Numbered from the stretch's first letter, positions 50,406-61,570 are shown. The stretch is 64,000 bases of DNA from Winogradskyella bathintestinalis (GCF_030407435.1 NZ_JASDDK010000001.1:992001-1056000), one strand, 5' to 3'. Notes: a model not told the origin generated them from the letters alone. Numbers and translations are program-made.

Positions 50406-52154
50406 TTATAAATCTAATTTTAAATGTAATTCCTGTAACTGTTCATCGTTAATAGGGGCAGGTGCGTCAATCATAACATCGCGACCAGAATTATTTTTTG
50501 GAAAAGCTATAAAATCTCTAATCGTTTCTTGACCACCTAATATGGCAACCAATCTGTCTAAACCAAAAGCTATACCTCCATGTGGTGGCGCACCATATTC
50601 AAAAGCATCCATTAAAAAACCAAACTGCGCTTTAGCGTCTTCTTCCGAAAAACCTAAATGTTTTAGCATAGTAGCTTGTGTGGCTTTATCATGTATTCTA
50701 ATTGAACCACCTCCAATTTCATTTCCATTCAATACCAAGTCGTAAGCGTTAGCTTTTACATCACCTGGTCTCGTGTCTAATAATTCAATTTGTCCAGGTT
50801 TTGGGGACGTAAACGGGTGGTGCATAGCATGGTAATGCCCAGTTTCTTCATCGAGTTCTAATAATGGGAAATCAATAACCCAAAGTGGGGCGAATTCTTT
50901 TGGGTCTCTTAGGCCTAAGCGCTCTGCTAATTCCATACGTAACGCACTTAATTGTGCTCTAACTTTATTGGTTTCGCCAGATAATACTACAACTAAATCG
51001 CCCGTTTTGGCTCCTGTGACTTCTGCCCATTTCGCTAAATCATCTTGGTCGAAAAATTTATCGACTGAGGATTTAAAACTACCATCTTCATTGCATCGCG
51101 AATAGATCATGCCTAGTGCTCCTACCTGTGGACGCTTTACCCAGTCAATTAATTTGTCAATTTCTTTTCTGGTATAACTATTTCCACCTGGAACTGCAAT
51201 ACCAACAACTAATTCTGCACTATTAAAGACACCAAAATCTTTATGTTGTGTAACTTCATTTAGTTCTCCGAACTCCATTCCAAATCTAATATCTGGTTTG
51301 TCGTTTCCGTATAAACGCATGGCGTCATCATACAGCAGACGTGGAAATTTTTCAATTTCAACACCGTTTACTTCTTTCAATAAATGACGTGTTAAGCCTT
51401 CAAACGTATTTAAAATATCTTCTTGCTCTACAAAAGCCATTTCACAATCTATTTGTGTGAATTCTGGTTGTCTGTCAGCACGTAAATCTTCATCTCTAAA
51501 ACATTTTACAATCTGAAAATATTTATCCATGCCGCCAACCATAAGCAATTGTTTGAAGGTTTGTGGCGATTGAGGAAGTGCATAAAATTCACCTTCATTC
51601 ATTCGAGATGGCACTACAAAATCTCTTGCACCTTCTGGTGTAGACTTTATTAAGTATGGTGTTTCAACTTCTATAAAATCTTCATTAGATAAATAATTTC
51701 TAACAGCTTGCGTCACTTTAGCTCTAAAGATTAAACTCTCTTTTACCGGATTTCTTCGAATATCTAGATAACGATATTTCATTCGTAAGTCATCACCGCC
51801 ATCCGTCTTGTCCTCAATGGTAAAAGGGGGTACTAATGAATTATTCAAAATATTTAATTCTGATACTAGTACTTCAATTTCACCAGTTGGAATATTTGGG
51901 TTTTTAGAAGCACGATCAATCACAGTTCCTTTCACTTGAATAACGAATTCCCGTCCAAGCTTTGAGGCCTTTTCCATTAAGGCTTTCTCTGTACGTTCTT
52001 CATCAAAATATAACTGTGTGATACCGTAACGATCACGTAAATCTACGTAAATCATAAATCCTTTATCGCGAACACCTTGAACCCATCCGGAAAGTGTAAC
52101 TTCTGTATTGCTTTGTGATGTTCTTAATTCACCACAATTGTGACTTCTGTACAT
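50406..52154 (-). CDS. aspS: Aspartyl-tRNA synthetase
   Basis: This 582-residue protein has the bacterial-type layout. The N-terminal anticodon-binding OB fold (1-105) starts [32 protein letters not shown]. The class II catalytic core shows motif 2 around [18 protein letters not shown] and motif 3 [15 protein letters not shown] near 535, with a large GAD-type insertion in between. Length and the QPEFTQID motif fit a discriminating bacterial AspRS. It charges tRNA-Asp. It is divergent from susC with a 275-bp gap and is followed by its own terminator. Confidence 0.97.
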   Translation of the reverse strand: MYRSHNCGELRTSQSNTEVTLSGWVQGVRDKGFMIYVDLRDRYGITQLYFDEERTEKALMEKASKLGREFVIQVKGTVIDRASKNPNIPTGEIEVLVSELNILNNSLVPPFTIEDKTDGGDDLRMKYRYLDIRRNPVKESLIFRAKVTQAVRNYLSNEDFIEVETPYLIKSTPEGARDFVVPSRMNEGEFYALPQSPQTFKQLLMVGGMDKYFQIVKCFRDEDLRADRQPEFTQIDCEMAFVEQEDILNTFEGLTRHLLKEVNGVEIEKFPRLLYDDAMRLYGNDKPDIRFGMEFGELNEVTQHKDFGVFNSAELVVGIAVPGGNSYTRKEIDKLIDWVKRPQVGALGMIYSRCNEDGSFKSSVDKFFDQDDLAKWAEVTGAKTGDLVVVLSGETNKVRAQLSALRMELAERLGLRDPKEFAPLWVIDFPLLELDEETGHYHAMHHPFTSPKPGQIELLDTRPGDVKANAYDLVLNGNEIGGGSIRIHDKATQATMLKHLGFSEEDAKAQFGFLMDAFEYGAPPHGGIAFGLDRLVAILGGQETIRDFIAFPKNNSGRDVMIDAPAPINDEQLQELHLKLDL

Positions 52155-52364
52155 AATGAAATTTTAATTTGCCACATCGTATCATTTACAGCGGATGCGG
52201 ATGCCAATTTAATAAGCGCATGCAAATTTAATAAGTTATAAGGTTTAATATAAGTTATTATTAATTATTTAATACAAATTCATTGCTCTTTATGTTGTGG
52301 CATATTTGTAAAATTCATCAATAAAAATTACAATATTGTTAATAATTTAAGTAATAAATTAACT

Positions 52365-52397
52365 ATATCGTAATATATTGTTAATTTATTACGATAT
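52365..52397. promoter_or_regulatory. Long inverted repeat before susC-like gene
   Basis: Arms ATATCGTAATA (52365-52375) and TATTACGATAT (52387-52397) are perfectly complementary over 11 bp with an 11-bp spacer, 33 bp before the ATG. It may be a regulator's operator or, if transcribed, a leader hairpin controlling translation. No regulator gene is adjacent. A smaller repeat GTTAAT/ATTAAC lies just upstream (52338-52362). Confidence 0.65.
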
Positions 52398-52429
52398 TTA
52401 TCCAGACTAATTTTTAAATATTATAAATT

Positions 52430-55402
52430 ATGAACGAAACTTTATCTCTTAAAGTGATTTTGTTTTCAATTATTTTTATCCCGTTGTTGTCCTTTGGTCA
52501 GCAAGTAACGGGAAAAGTAATTGATGGAGTGACCAACCAACCTTTGCTTGGTGCAAATGTTATTATTAAAGGAACGTCTACTGGAACCGTAACGGATTTT
52601 GATGGAAACTTTAATATTAATGTAGAAAATTTTCCCGTAACCCTAGTAATTTCTTCTTTAGGGTTTGAGACTGCTGAGGTTGTATTAACAGAAGTTGAAG
52701 TGGTATCTGTTACTTTACAGGAATCAGCTACTGGCTTAGATGAAGTGGTTATTTCTGGTTTAGCATCCACCGTTAAACGTACGAATGCGGCTAACAGCGT
52801 CGCTAGCTTATCTGCTGAAGAACTGGCGGGGACTACGCCTGCCCAAACTCTAGATGGTGCGTTAGCGGGTAAATTTACAGGGGCATTAGTTACTTCTAAT
52901 TCTGGTGCGCCAGGTGGTGGATTATCCGTTAAACTTAGAGGTATAACGTCGATTAATGGTAATTCCCAGCCATTATATATTATTGATGGGGTTTATATTG
53001 ATAATAGTAGTATTGCCTCGGGAGGGTTAAATACAATATCTGGTGCTGCTACTGGTGGAAACGCTTCCTCACAAGACAATGCAACAAATAGAATCGCTGA
53101 TATTAACCCTGATGATATTGAAAACATAGAAATATTAAAAGGAGCCTCTGCATCTGCAATATATGGGTCTCGTGGTGCCGCAGGTGTAATTATTATTACA
53201 ACTAAAAAAGGTAGAGCAGGTAAAACGAAGTTAAACTTTTCTCAATCTATAGGTTTTAACAGAATTATAAATTTACAAGGTCAACGAAATTGGACAGCCG
53301 CTTTAGCTGAAAGTGAATTTGGTGAAGGGGATTTATATACAGCAGCAGCTAATAACGGAACTTTACGTGATTATGAAAAAGAATTATACGGGGAAGATGG
53401 ATTTATAAGTAATACCAGTGTTAGTATGTCTGGTGGGTCTGAGAAAACAACATTTTATGTCGGGTTGTCTAGAAATCAAGAAGACGGAATAGTTAAAAGA
53501 ACGGGCTACGATAAAACATCTTTAAGGTTAAATGCCGATCATCAGTTTGGAGATCATATCAAATTAGCAATTACTACAAATTATATTGATTCATCTGCAG
53601 ATAGAGGGTTTTTTAATAATGATAATACCTCTACCACATTAGGAGTCGCTTTAACTAATACGCGGCCTTGGGATTTTTTATTTCCGGATGATAACGGGAA
53701 TTATCCAGATCATCCTAATAATTCATCAAATCCTTTACAGACCAGAGATTTAATGACTAATAATGAATCTACACAAAGGTTTATAACGGGGGGGACTTTA
53801 GATGTCAATATTTATAGAGGTGAAAATTCTGATTTAAAATTTGTAGCTAAAGCGGGTGCAGATCATTATACACTAACAGGAACAGTAATTTTCCCTAAAG
53901 AATTGCAATTTATGCGACCAGATCAAGGTGGATTAAATGGTGTGTCTGCGGTTTCAACAACAACAAATACCAATGCCAACTACTCTGCATTTTTAGTGCA
54001 TAATTATCGAACAGATAACAATTTAAATTTTACTACACAGGCAGGTGTTACCAACGAACAATTTTCGCAAAGCGTAGTTCGAGTTATTGCTTCAGATTTG
54101 ATTGCGTCAGAAACTAATGTGGATCAAGCTGCAAATCAAACTATCAATCAATTTAGATTAGAGCAAGAGGATTTTGGTTTTTATGTCCAAGAGTCCATAA
54201 ATTATCACGACAAACTAATTGGTACCTTAGGTATTAGAGGAGATAAGTCTACTAATAATGGGGATATTAATGAATTATTCTTTTATCCTAAAGCATCATT
54301 AGCTGTTAATTTACAAAATTTTGATTTTTGGGGCGAGGATAGCATATTAAATAGATTTAAACCACGAATAGCTTACGGTGAAGCTGGTACTTTTGCTGCA
54401 TTTGGTTCATTATATACCGTTTATGGTAGTTCTTCCATAGATGGAAATGTAGGTATAACGGTGCCACTTACAAGAGGTAATTCTGCTATTACACCTGAAA
54501 GACAAGGGGAGTTAGAACTTGGATTTGATGCAGGTTTGTTTAATAATAGAATATCATTTGAGTTTACATATTATAAAAAGACGGTTGATGATTTATTATT
54601 GCAAGCTAATATAGAGCCATCAACTGGTTTTAGTACCGAATGGGTAAACGCAGGAACTTTAGAAAACAGAGGTATAGAATTAGGACTTAATACCACAGTT
54701 TTTGAGAAAGAAAATTTTATATGGAATACAGGAATTAGTTGGTATAAAAATACCTCTGAAATGACAGAATTGAATGTGCCTACTTTTAATTTAGGTGGTT
54801 TCGGTAACAGTTTAGGTCAGTTTCAAATTGAAGAAGGGAAAAGTGTAACGCAAATTGTAGGTACCACAGGACCAGGAACACCAGTATCTGTTTTGGGTGA
54901 CGCAGAGCCAGATTTTCAAATGTCTTTTGATAACAAATTAATTTATAAAGACTTTACGTTATCATTCTTATGGCACTGGAAAAAAGGTGGTGATAATATT
55001 AATTTATCAAAATTGCTATCAGATTTCGGTGGTACAAGTGCAGATTATGATGGATTTGATGTTGACCCAGAGGGTCTAATACGAAATGGAACGTATAGAA
55101 TTGAAAATGGTATAAATGCAGGTAATGCAAGACCTTTCGTAGAAGATGCATCTTATTTAAGATTACGAGAGATTGGATTGTATTATAATATTCCAAGTAA
55201 AACTATAGATAACGTATTTAATGGTGTAGTCTCTAGTATAAAAGTTGGATTCTCAGGCAATAATCTAATTAATATTTTTGATTATAATAGCTACGATCCT
55301 GAAGTGTCAAACTTCGGAGGAAATGGTCTATCTACTGGCGTAGAAGTGACACCGTTTCCATCTTCTAAAAGGTATATGTTCCATATATCAGCTCAATTTT
55401 AA
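52430..55402 (+). CDS. SusC/RagA-family TonB-linked outer-membrane transporter
   Basis: This is a 990-residue protein. A signal peptide (ends LLSFGQQ) is followed by a CarboxypepD_reg-like domain (about 25-100, GKVIDGVTNQPLLGANVIIKG) and the SusC-type linker LDEVVISGLAS. The plug domain (about 120-240) has LRGITSINGNSQPLYIIDGV and the SusC signature IENIEILKGASASAIYGSRGAAGVIIITTKKG, then the barrel ending FHISAQF. It pairs with the SusD gene 18 bp downstream. No glycoside hydrolase, sulfatase or peptidase gene is nearby, so the nutrient is unknown. Transcription may be controlled through the inverted repeat just upstream. Confidence 0.93.
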   Translation: MNETLSLKVILFSIIFIPLLSFGQQVTGKVIDGVTNQPLLGANVIIKGTSTGTVTDFDGNFNINVENFPVTLVISSLGFETAEVVLTEVEVVSVTLQESATGLDEVVISGLASTVKRTNAANSVASLSAEELAGTTPAQTLDGALAGKFTGALVTSNSGAPGGGLSVKLRGITSINGNSQPLYIIDGVYIDNSSIASGGLNTISGAATGGNASSQDNATNRIADINPDDIENIEILKGASASAIYGSRGAAGVIIITTKKGRAGKTKLNFSQSIGFNRIINLQGQRNWTAALAESEFGEGDLYTAAANNGTLRDYEKELYGEDGFISNTSVSMSGGSEKTTFYVGLSRNQEDGIVKRTGYDKTSLRLNADHQFGDHIKLAITTNYIDSSADRGFFNNDNTSTTLGVALTNTRPWDFLFPDDNGNYPDHPNNSSNPLQTRDLMTNNESTQRFITGGTLDVNIYRGENSDLKFVAKAGADHYTLTGTVIFPKELQFMRPDQGGLNGVSAVSTTTNTNANYSAFLVHNYRTDNNLNFTTQAGVTNEQFSQSVVRVIASDLIASETNVDQAANQTINQFRLEQEDFGFYVQESINYHDKLIGTLGIRGDKSTNNGDINELFFYPKASLAVNLQNFDFWGEDSILNRFKPRIAYGEAGTFAAFGSLYTVYGSSSIDGNVGITVPLTRGNSAITPERQGELELGFDAGLFNNRISFEFTYYKKTVDDLLLQANIEPSTGFSTEWVNAGTLENRGIELGLNTTVFEKENFIWNTGISWYKNTSEMTELNVPTFNLGGFGNSLGQFQIEEGKSVTQIVGTTGPGTPVSVLGDAEPDFQMSFDNKLIYKDFTLSFLWHWKKGGDNINLSKLLSDFGGTSADYDGFDVDPEGLIRNGTYRIENGINAGNARPFVEDASYLRLREIGLYYNIPSKTIDNVFNGVVSSIKVGFSGNNLINIFDYNSYDPEVSNFGGNGLSTGVEVTPFPSSKRYMFHISAQF

Positions 55403-55420
55403 TATTAAAAACCTAGAAAA

Positions 55421-56722
55421 ATGAAAATGTTAAAAAAATTTTATATTATAATTTTAGCCATAAGTATCGCGGTCTTTACGTCTTGTGAACTTAGTGGTGG
55501 TGAAAGTTTAAATGGAGCAAGTACAAATTCTATTTCAGATGATTTGTCTAGAGGAGAATTACCCCAAGCGATTTCTGGGATATTGTCAGACATGAGGGAA
55601 AGACTAAATACCCAAATTGATGTTCAAAGTATTTTCGGTAGAGAGTATTATTATTTTACAAGTTCAGATCCAAGATTTGAAGGCGATGTAGTCATTGGAA
55701 ATTTAGATAATAATACCTTTTATACTACAGCTCCGTGGGGTTCAAGATATGCAGCAATCAAGGATATAAATTTAACACTTACAGGATTAGAGAATACAAC
55801 TTCAGATTTTTCTAATGAAGAGATTTTAGCGACAAGAGGTGTGTTAAATACACTTAAGGCACATGAATTGTTAATGGTAGCTAACAATCAATATACTAAT
55901 GGAATTAGATTAGATGTATCGGATCCAGACAATTTAGGGCCATTTGTTACTTACCAAGAAGCATTAACAGCAATCGATGAATTATTGAGAGAGGCTGCTA
56001 CTGATCTCAGTAATGGTGGGTCTAGCTACCCTTTTGAGTTATCCACTGGATATCCTGCTACTTTGATGAGTTTTTTAGAATTTAACAAAGGTCTGAATGC
56101 AAGAGTTGAGGCTTATAGAGGAAATTACCCTAATGTAATAAGCTTATTAAATGATTCTTTTATGAATATGAACGAAAGTTTAGATAAAGGAGTTTATCAT
56201 GTATTTTCACTATCTGGTGCCGATATTCCAAACCCATTATATTTAGCTTTAAATCAGGTATCTAATGTCAGGGTGGCGCACTCTAGTTTTGTAGATGATG
56301 CGCTTCCTATGGATTCTAGACTTAATAAAGTGGTGCTAAGGGATAACCCTGCAGAAGCATCTGGATTAGTAGGTGAATATGATGTTTTTATATATGAGTC
56401 TAATGTTGATAGGATACCTATTATGAGAAATGAAGAATTAATACTTCTTTATGCTGAAGCTAACATGTCTATAAATCCTGCAGAAGCAGAAATGGCAATC
56501 AATACCATTAGAAATGCTGCTAATTTAGATGATTATAGTGGGGCGTTAACTCCAGAAGCATTGGAAGATGAAATTTTATTTCAAAGAAGGTATTCCTTAT
56601 TTGGAGAAGGTCATCGTTGGGTAGATATGAGAAGGTTTAATAGATTGAGTGAATTGCCTAATGATAGAGCTGGAGATACGGTGCCAGAGGCCGTGCCGAT
56701 TCCTGCGAATGAAAATGAATAA
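55421..56722 (+). CDS. SusD/RagB-family nutrient-binding lipoprotein
   Basis: This is a 433-residue protein. The lipoprotein signal peptide has lipobox FTSC with the Cys near residue 22, and the acidic/Ser linker follows. Helical TPR-like folds typical of SusD are present, and the C-terminal RagB/SusD signature is clear: IPIMRNEELILLYAEANM, AEAEMAINTIRNAA and LEDEILFQRRYSLFGEGHRWVDMRRFNRL. It is on the short side for SusD (usually about 450-600). It should cap the SusC barrel and capture the ligand. A strong terminator follows 22 bp after the stop. Confidence 0.93.
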   Translation: MKMLKKFYIIILAISIAVFTSCELSGGESLNGASTNSISDDLSRGELPQAISGILSDMRERLNTQIDVQSIFGREYYYFTSSDPRFEGDVVIGNLDNNTFYTTAPWGSRYAAIKDINLTLTGLENTTSDFSNEEILATRGVLNTLKAHELLMVANNQYTNGIRLDVSDPDNLGPFVTYQEALTAIDELLREAATDLSNGGSSYPFELSTGYPATLMSFLEFNKGLNARVEAYRGNYPNVISLLNDSFMNMNESLDKGVYHVFSLSGADIPNPLYLALNQVSNVRVAHSSFVDDALPMDSRLNKVVLRDNPAEASGLVGEYDVFIYESNVDRIPIMRNEELILLYAEANMSINPAEAEMAINTIRNAANLDDYSGALTPEALEDEILFQRRYSLFGEGHRWVDMRRFNRLSELPNDRAGDTVPEAVPIPANENE

Positions 56723-56744
56723 TACATTGTCTTTATTATAAGAG

Positions 56745-56775
56745 AAAGCCTCAACAATGTGTTGAGGCTTTTTTT
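56745..56775 (+). terminator. Terminator of the susCD pair
   Basis: AAAGCCTCAAC, a 5-nt loop, GTTGAGGCTTT and a T-run form an 11-bp stem 22 bp after the SusD stop. It also lies at the 3' end of the convergent RND gene. Confidence 0.88.
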
Positions 56776-56805
56776 ATAATTTAATATCTAAAACTTAAAT
56801 ATTAA

Positions 56806-59800
56806 TTAATCTATGTCTTGATTTACACTAGCTCTCAAGGGGTCTGAACTGAATTTTGTTCGCATCCACATTTTTAATTTTATACTTAAATAGAATAAAA
56901 TAGGAACAACGATTAATGTTAGGAAGGTGGCGATCAGTAATCCGTAAATTACAGTCCAAGCCAAAGGTCCCCAAAACACTACATTATCTCCACCCATATA
57001 AATGTTAGGATTAAATTCTGAAAATAGTGTAAAAAAGTTGATGTTTAGTCCTATCGCCAATGGAATCAGTCCCAAAATCGTTGTAATTGCAGTTAATAAA
57101 ACAGGTCTCAATCTCGCCTTTCCAGCTTTAATGACACTATCAAGAAGATCATCATTCTCCAAGTACTCATCATCTTCCAGACCTAAATCGTTTTTCTTTC
57201 TATCAACTAACAATTGTGCATAATCTAAAAGAACCACACCATTGTTTACAACAATTCCAGCCAGTGAAATTATCCCAACCATCGTCATCATAATAACAAA
57301 AGCGCTACCTGTAATTACTAAACCACCAAATACGCCAATTAAACTCAATAAAATGGCCAACATTATAATCGTTGGTTTTGAAATTGAATTAAACTGAAAA
57401 ATAAGTATAAAGAAAATAAGTAATAGTCCAGAACCAAATGCTCCCATTAAGAAGGTCATTTGTTTGTTTTGTTCTTCTATCTGACCTGTATAATCAATAT
57501 TAATATCAGACGACAAATTCTCAAATGATTTCATTTCACTCTGAATTTGCGAAACTATAGCTCCTGCATCTGTGTAACCCGGTGCTAAAGCTGAGTAAAC
57601 TGTAACAACTCGCTTAGTGTCTCTATGTTTAATAGCACTAAAACCTGAATTGTTTTTTTGTTTGGCAACAGTAGATAATGGAATTTCTTTTAAAGTTCCT
57701 GTATTATCCCTGAATGTTATATTCTGATTAAAAAGCGCACTCGTGTTGTATCTATTTTCTTCATTAAATCGCACGTAAATATCATAATCATCGCCATCTT
57801 CTTTGTAAATACCTGCTTTCGATCCAAATATTGAATTACGTAGTTGTTGGCCTACTTGAGATGCACTAATGCCCAATTCGCCAGCTTTCTCTCTATCAAC
57901 TTGCACCTGCATTGTAGGCTTGTCTTTATTAACATCGATTTTAAGCTCATCAATTCCAGGGATGTTTCTAGAGTTTATAAACTCTCGCATACGCTCAGCT
58001 GTGGCAATTAGCTCGTTATAATCACGACCTGCAAGTTCAATATTTACAGGAGCACCCGCAGGAGGTCCATTAGCATCTTTTTCTACAGAAATTAATACAC
58101 CAGGATATATGCCAACTAAAGCCTCTTGCACTTTTTGACGTAGAGCTTCACTATCCTCTCCTTCACGAAATTTATATTCGCGCATTGATGCTGTAATTTT
58201 AGCTTTATGAGGCATTTCGGCTGCCGATCCACTATCAGTTTGAGGATTTCCAGCGCCTTCTCCAACTTGAGAAACAGCACTTTCTACTAATACATTTTTA
58301 CCGTCATGTATGTATTGATCCTGATTGATAACGCTATAAACACGATCTTCGATTTCTTTGGTGATTGCATTGGTTTTTTCTATAGCTGTCCCTTCAGGAT
58401 ATTCGATATAAACAATAATTTGGTTAGGCTTGTTATCTGGAAAGAATTCTATTTTGGTACGTTGCATACCAACCGAAATTCCAAAAGCAATAAAAGCAAT
58501 AATAAGTAATAAGAATGTTCCACCAGTTAATAGATAGGGGCGTTTCTTTGATAATGCTCCACTCAGCATACGCTCATACCAATTTTCTAATTTAACAAGT
58601 GAATTATTTTGGAAGCTATTAGCCCATTTTCTAATAAAATAGCGGTAAGCCCATAGCATTATAGCTGTAAAAACCATAACACCTCCAAGTCCTCTATATG
58701 CTCCTCCAAAAATTATAATAAGAACACCTATAGCACCAACGATACTCGTTGTTCTAATAATCTGCTTTAACGGCATTTCTTTATCTTCAATTTTCATGAA
58801 TTGCGATACTAAAACCGAGTTAAAGAAAATGGCAACAAATAAGGAAGAACCTAAAACTGTAGCTAGCGTTATTGGTAGAATTTTCATAAACTGACCCATA
58901 ATTCCAGGCCATAATGCTAATGGTACAAAGGCGGCAACGGTTGTAGCTGTAGAAATGATTATAGGAAATGCAATTTCCCCAATACCTTTTTTAGCCGCTT
59001 CAATCCTAGACATGCCTTCTTTTTCCATCAATCGATAAACGTTTTCTACCACCACAATACCATTATCGACTAACATTCCTAGACCCATAATAAGTCCAAA
59101 AAGTACCATGGTATTTAAACTATAACCTATGATTTCTAAAATCATCAATGACATAAACATGGACATTGGTATAGCAAACCCAACAAATAAAGCATTTTTA
59201 AATCCAAGGAAAAACATTAGAACAGTAACCACTAAAATGACACCAAAAATGATGTTATTTACCAGATCATCTACTTGGCCAATAGTTACAGAAGACTGGT
59301 CGTTGGTTATAGAAACTTCTAAATCTTGCGGAAACTCGTTATCAATAGCATCTTGAACTATAACTTGAATTTGCTCTGCAGCAGCTACCATGTTTTTACC
59401 AGCACGTTTCTTAACATCGAGCATTACTACGGTCTCTCCAGATTTTCTAGCGTAGGTGGTTTGGTCTTCTTCTTGAAATGAAACGGTAGCTACATCTTTT
59501 AAATAAATAGCATTACCATTTTCAGATTTTACAACAAAATTCTCAAGTTCTGAAGGTTCATCAATTTCTCCTAAAATCCGAATAGTTCGGCGCTGACCAC
59601 TAGCTTTTAAATTTCCGGCGGACATCGTCATATTTCCACCATTTATGGAATTGATAATATCGCTGAAGGTAACCTTTGCAGCCATCATTTTATAAATATC
59701 TACAGCAACTTCCACCTCTCGTTCTTGCGCACCTCTTATATCGGCTTTTTTAATTTCAGAAAGATCCTCAATTTCATCTTGTAAAAATTCAGCAAACTCT

Positions 59801-60312
59801 TTAAGCTTTTGAACAGGATAATCACCCGAAATATTAATGTTAAGTATTGGCATTTCTTCCGAAAGACTTAACTCAAAAACATCAGGTTCTACCTTAGCAC
59901 CATTAAAGGTTGGCCAATCTTCACCCGCGGTTTCACTATCTACTTCGTCTTTTACCTTTTGCTTGGCTTGTTCTACCGTAATATTCTCATCAAATTCTAC
60001 AATAACCATGGAGTAATCTTCTTGAGATGTTGACGTGATCTCAACCACATTACTGACGGTTTTTAATTGGTCCTCGAGCTGATCGGTTATCAATTTTTCA
60101 ATATCCTCTGCGGTATTACCAGGATAAACGGTACTGATATAAACTTTGGTTTCGTTTACTTCTGGAAAGTTCTCTCTTGGCATGCTGAAAAATGCTGAAA
60201 CTCCTAGGTAGAAAAAGACAGCGATTAGCACATACATCGTGGTTTTATTATTAATTGCCCACGATGATAAACCAAATTCTTTATCAGTATTTTTATTTTT
60301 CTTTTTAGTCAT
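56806..60312 (-). CDS. RND efflux transporter permease (AcrB/MMPL type)
   Basis: This is a 1168-residue inner-membrane protein with the RND layout. It has TM1 (about 25-45), a first periplasmic loop with PRENFPEVNETKVYISTVYPGNTAEDIEKLI, the TM2-TM6 block with MGLGMLVDNGIVVVENVYRLMEKEG, a second large loop and TM8-12 with ISLAGIVVNNGVVLLDYAQLL. It is longer than AcrB (about 1040), partly through an additional hydrophobic segment between the halves (around 525-565) and a longer second loop. It pumps substrates out by proton-motive force with the adaptor and TolC-like proteins encoded just upstream in the same operon. The substrate is unknown. Confidence 0.93.
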   Translation of the reverse strand: MTKKKNKNTDKEFGLSSWAINNKTTMYVLIAVFFYLGVSAFFSMPRENFPEVNETKVYISTVYPGNTAEDIEKLITDQLEDQLKTVSNVVEITSTSQEDYSMVIVEFDENITVEQAKQKVKDEVDSETAGEDWPTFNGAKVEPDVFELSLSEEMPILNINISGDYPVQKLKEFAEFLQDEIEDLSEIKKADIRGAQEREVEVAVDIYKMMAAKVTFSDIINSINGGNMTMSAGNLKASGQRRTIRILGEIDEPSELENFVVKSENGNAIYLKDVATVSFQEEDQTTYARKSGETVVMLDVKKRAGKNMVAAAEQIQVIVQDAIDNEFPQDLEVSITNDQSSVTIGQVDDLVNNIIFGVILVVTVLMFFLGFKNALFVGFAIPMSMFMSLMILEIIGYSLNTMVLFGLIMGLGMLVDNGIVVVENVYRLMEKEGMSRIEAAKKGIGEIAFPIIISTATTVAAFVPLALWPGIMGQFMKILPITLATVLGSSLFVAIFFNSVLVSQFMKIEDKEMPLKQIIRTTSIVGAIGVLIIIFGGAYRGLGGVMVFTAIMLWAYRYFIRKWANSFQNNSLVKLENWYERMLSGALSKKRPYLLTGGTFLLLIIAFIAFGISVGMQRTKIEFFPDNKPNQIIVYIEYPEGTAIEKTNAITKEIEDRVYSVINQDQYIHDGKNVLVESAVSQVGEGAGNPQTDSGSAAEMPHKAKITASMREYKFREGEDSEALRQKVQEALVGIYPGVLISVEKDANGPPAGAPVNIELAGRDYNELIATAERMREFINSRNIPGIDELKIDVNKDKPTMQVQVDREKAGELGISASQVGQQLRNSIFGSKAGIYKEDGDDYDIYVRFNEENRYNTSALFNQNITFRDNTGTLKEIPLSTVAKQKNNSGFSAIKHRDTKRVVTVYSALAPGYTDAGAIVSQIQSEMKSFENLSSDINIDYTGQIEEQNKQMTFLMGAFGSGLLLIFFILIFQFNSISKPTIIMLAILLSLIGVFGGLVITGSAFVIMMTMVGIISLAGIVVNNGVVLLDYAQLLVDRKKNDLGLEDDEYLENDDLLDSVIKAGKARLRPVLLTAITTILGLIPLAIGLNINFFTLFSEFNPNIYMGGDNVVFWGPLAWTVIYGLLIATFLTLIVVPILFYLSIKLKMWMRTKFSSDPLRASVNQDID

Positions 60313-60367
60313 TAGTCTATATTTTTTAGACGTTAGATTTTAGTAGTTACTCTTAAGTGATTCGACT

Positions 60368-61558
60368 TTAAATGTTGTTGTTTTCGTCATCATATGTAAT
60401 CACTTCTACTGGTTGTCCGTCACGTACACTTCTAGCTCCTTCTTTAATGATTTCGGCACCTGCCTCTAAGCCCGTTAGTACTTCAATAACATCGCCTTGC
60501 GTCTTTCCTGTTTCAATAATAACACGCTTGGCTTTTCCGATGCCATCCGAACCTTTATCATTAACTACGTAAACATACTGGTCGCCTTCAGCATTTTCTG
60601 AAATCACACTTTGTGGAATCAACATTGCGTTTTCATTGGTGTAATCATTAATTTTAAGTCGCGCAGTAAGGTTTGGTTTAATAGAATTATCTTTATTAGG
60701 TATTTCTATTTCTGCTTTAAATGTTCGGTTGGCTGGATTTATAAAATCACTTGCTTGTCTTACTTTCGTATCTATCGTTTTCCCTAGAACAGGAAGATTA
60801 ACTTCAACATTTTTACCTTTTGTAACATCTGACACATATCGTTCTGGTACTTCAACTTCAACATACATGTCGCTTAAGTTTACGATTCGCAATAATTGGG
60901 TCTGTCCTGCAGCAACAACGCTACCTTGTTCGGTTATTACATCGTCGATTGTTCCAGAAAAAGGGGCTTTAACGGTAGTTTTAGCAATTTGTTGGTTGAG
61001 CTGATTTACAGCTTCTTTTTGAGCTTCGTAAGTCGATTTTGCCTGTAAAAATTGAATTTCACTACCAATATTTTGATCCCATAAACGTTTTTGCCTTTCG
61101 TAAGTCGTTTTCGCTAAATCGGTTTCAATTTGCAATTGAGCAACTTGCTGACTCAATCCACCATCATCTATTTTTGCCAATAATTGGCCTTTACTTACTT
61201 TTTGGCCTTCGGTTACATAAACTTGGGTTAATATCCCATTGTACTCTGGTGTTATGGTGAGCAAATTTTTAGTAGTAACATTACCTTGAAGCTCTAAAAC
61301 GTGATTAAAAACCTCTGTTTTAACTTTAACTGTAGTAATTAAAGGAACATTTTTAGTAGTGTCTTTCGACTTTATTTTGTCGTCTAAAAGTTTAATTTGA
61401 TCCGTAATTGCTTGCTGATTATTAACAAGTTCAGATCTTTTTTCTCTTAAAGATTTAAGATCGCCACGTTCTAAGACTCCCTCAACGGAGTTTTTCTTAT
61501 CTCCAGAACAAGAGGCTAGAACAATAAAGATGAGTATTAATTTAGATATATGTTTCAT
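60368..61558 (-). CDS. RND efflux periplasmic adaptor (membrane fusion protein)
   Basis: This is a 396-residue lipoprotein (lipobox LASC, C17). Order: an N-terminal coiled coil (about 30-65), a lipoyl half (about 85-125, TPEYNGILTQVYVTEGQKVSKGQLLAKID), a hairpin coiled coil, the second lipoyl half (KTTVKAPFSGTIDDVITEQGSVVAAGQ), a beta barrel and the membrane-proximal domain (VEVLTGLEAGAEIIKEGARSVRDGQPVEV). It links the RND pump to the outer-membrane channel. It lies 12 bp from the TolC gene and 55 bp from the pump gene, so one operon. Confidence 0.94.
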   Translation of the reverse strand: MKHISKLILIFIVLASCSGDKKNSVEGVLERGDLKSLREKRSELVNNQQAITDQIKLLDDKIKSKDTTKNVPLITTVKVKTEVFNHVLELQGNVTTKNLLTITPEYNGILTQVYVTEGQKVSKGQLLAKIDDGGLSQQVAQLQIETDLAKTTYERQKRLWDQNIGSEIQFLQAKSTYEAQKEAVNQLNQQIAKTTVKAPFSGTIDDVITEQGSVVAAGQTQLLRIVNLSDMYVEVEVPERYVSDVTKGKNVEVNLPVLGKTIDTKVRQASDFINPANRTFKAEIEIPNKDNSIKPNLTARLKINDYTNENAMLIPQSVISENAEGDQYVYVVNDKGSDGIGKAKRVIIETGKTQGDVIEVLTGLEAGAEIIKEGARSVRDGQPVEVITYDDENNNI

Positions 61559-61570
61559 TGGTTTATATGT

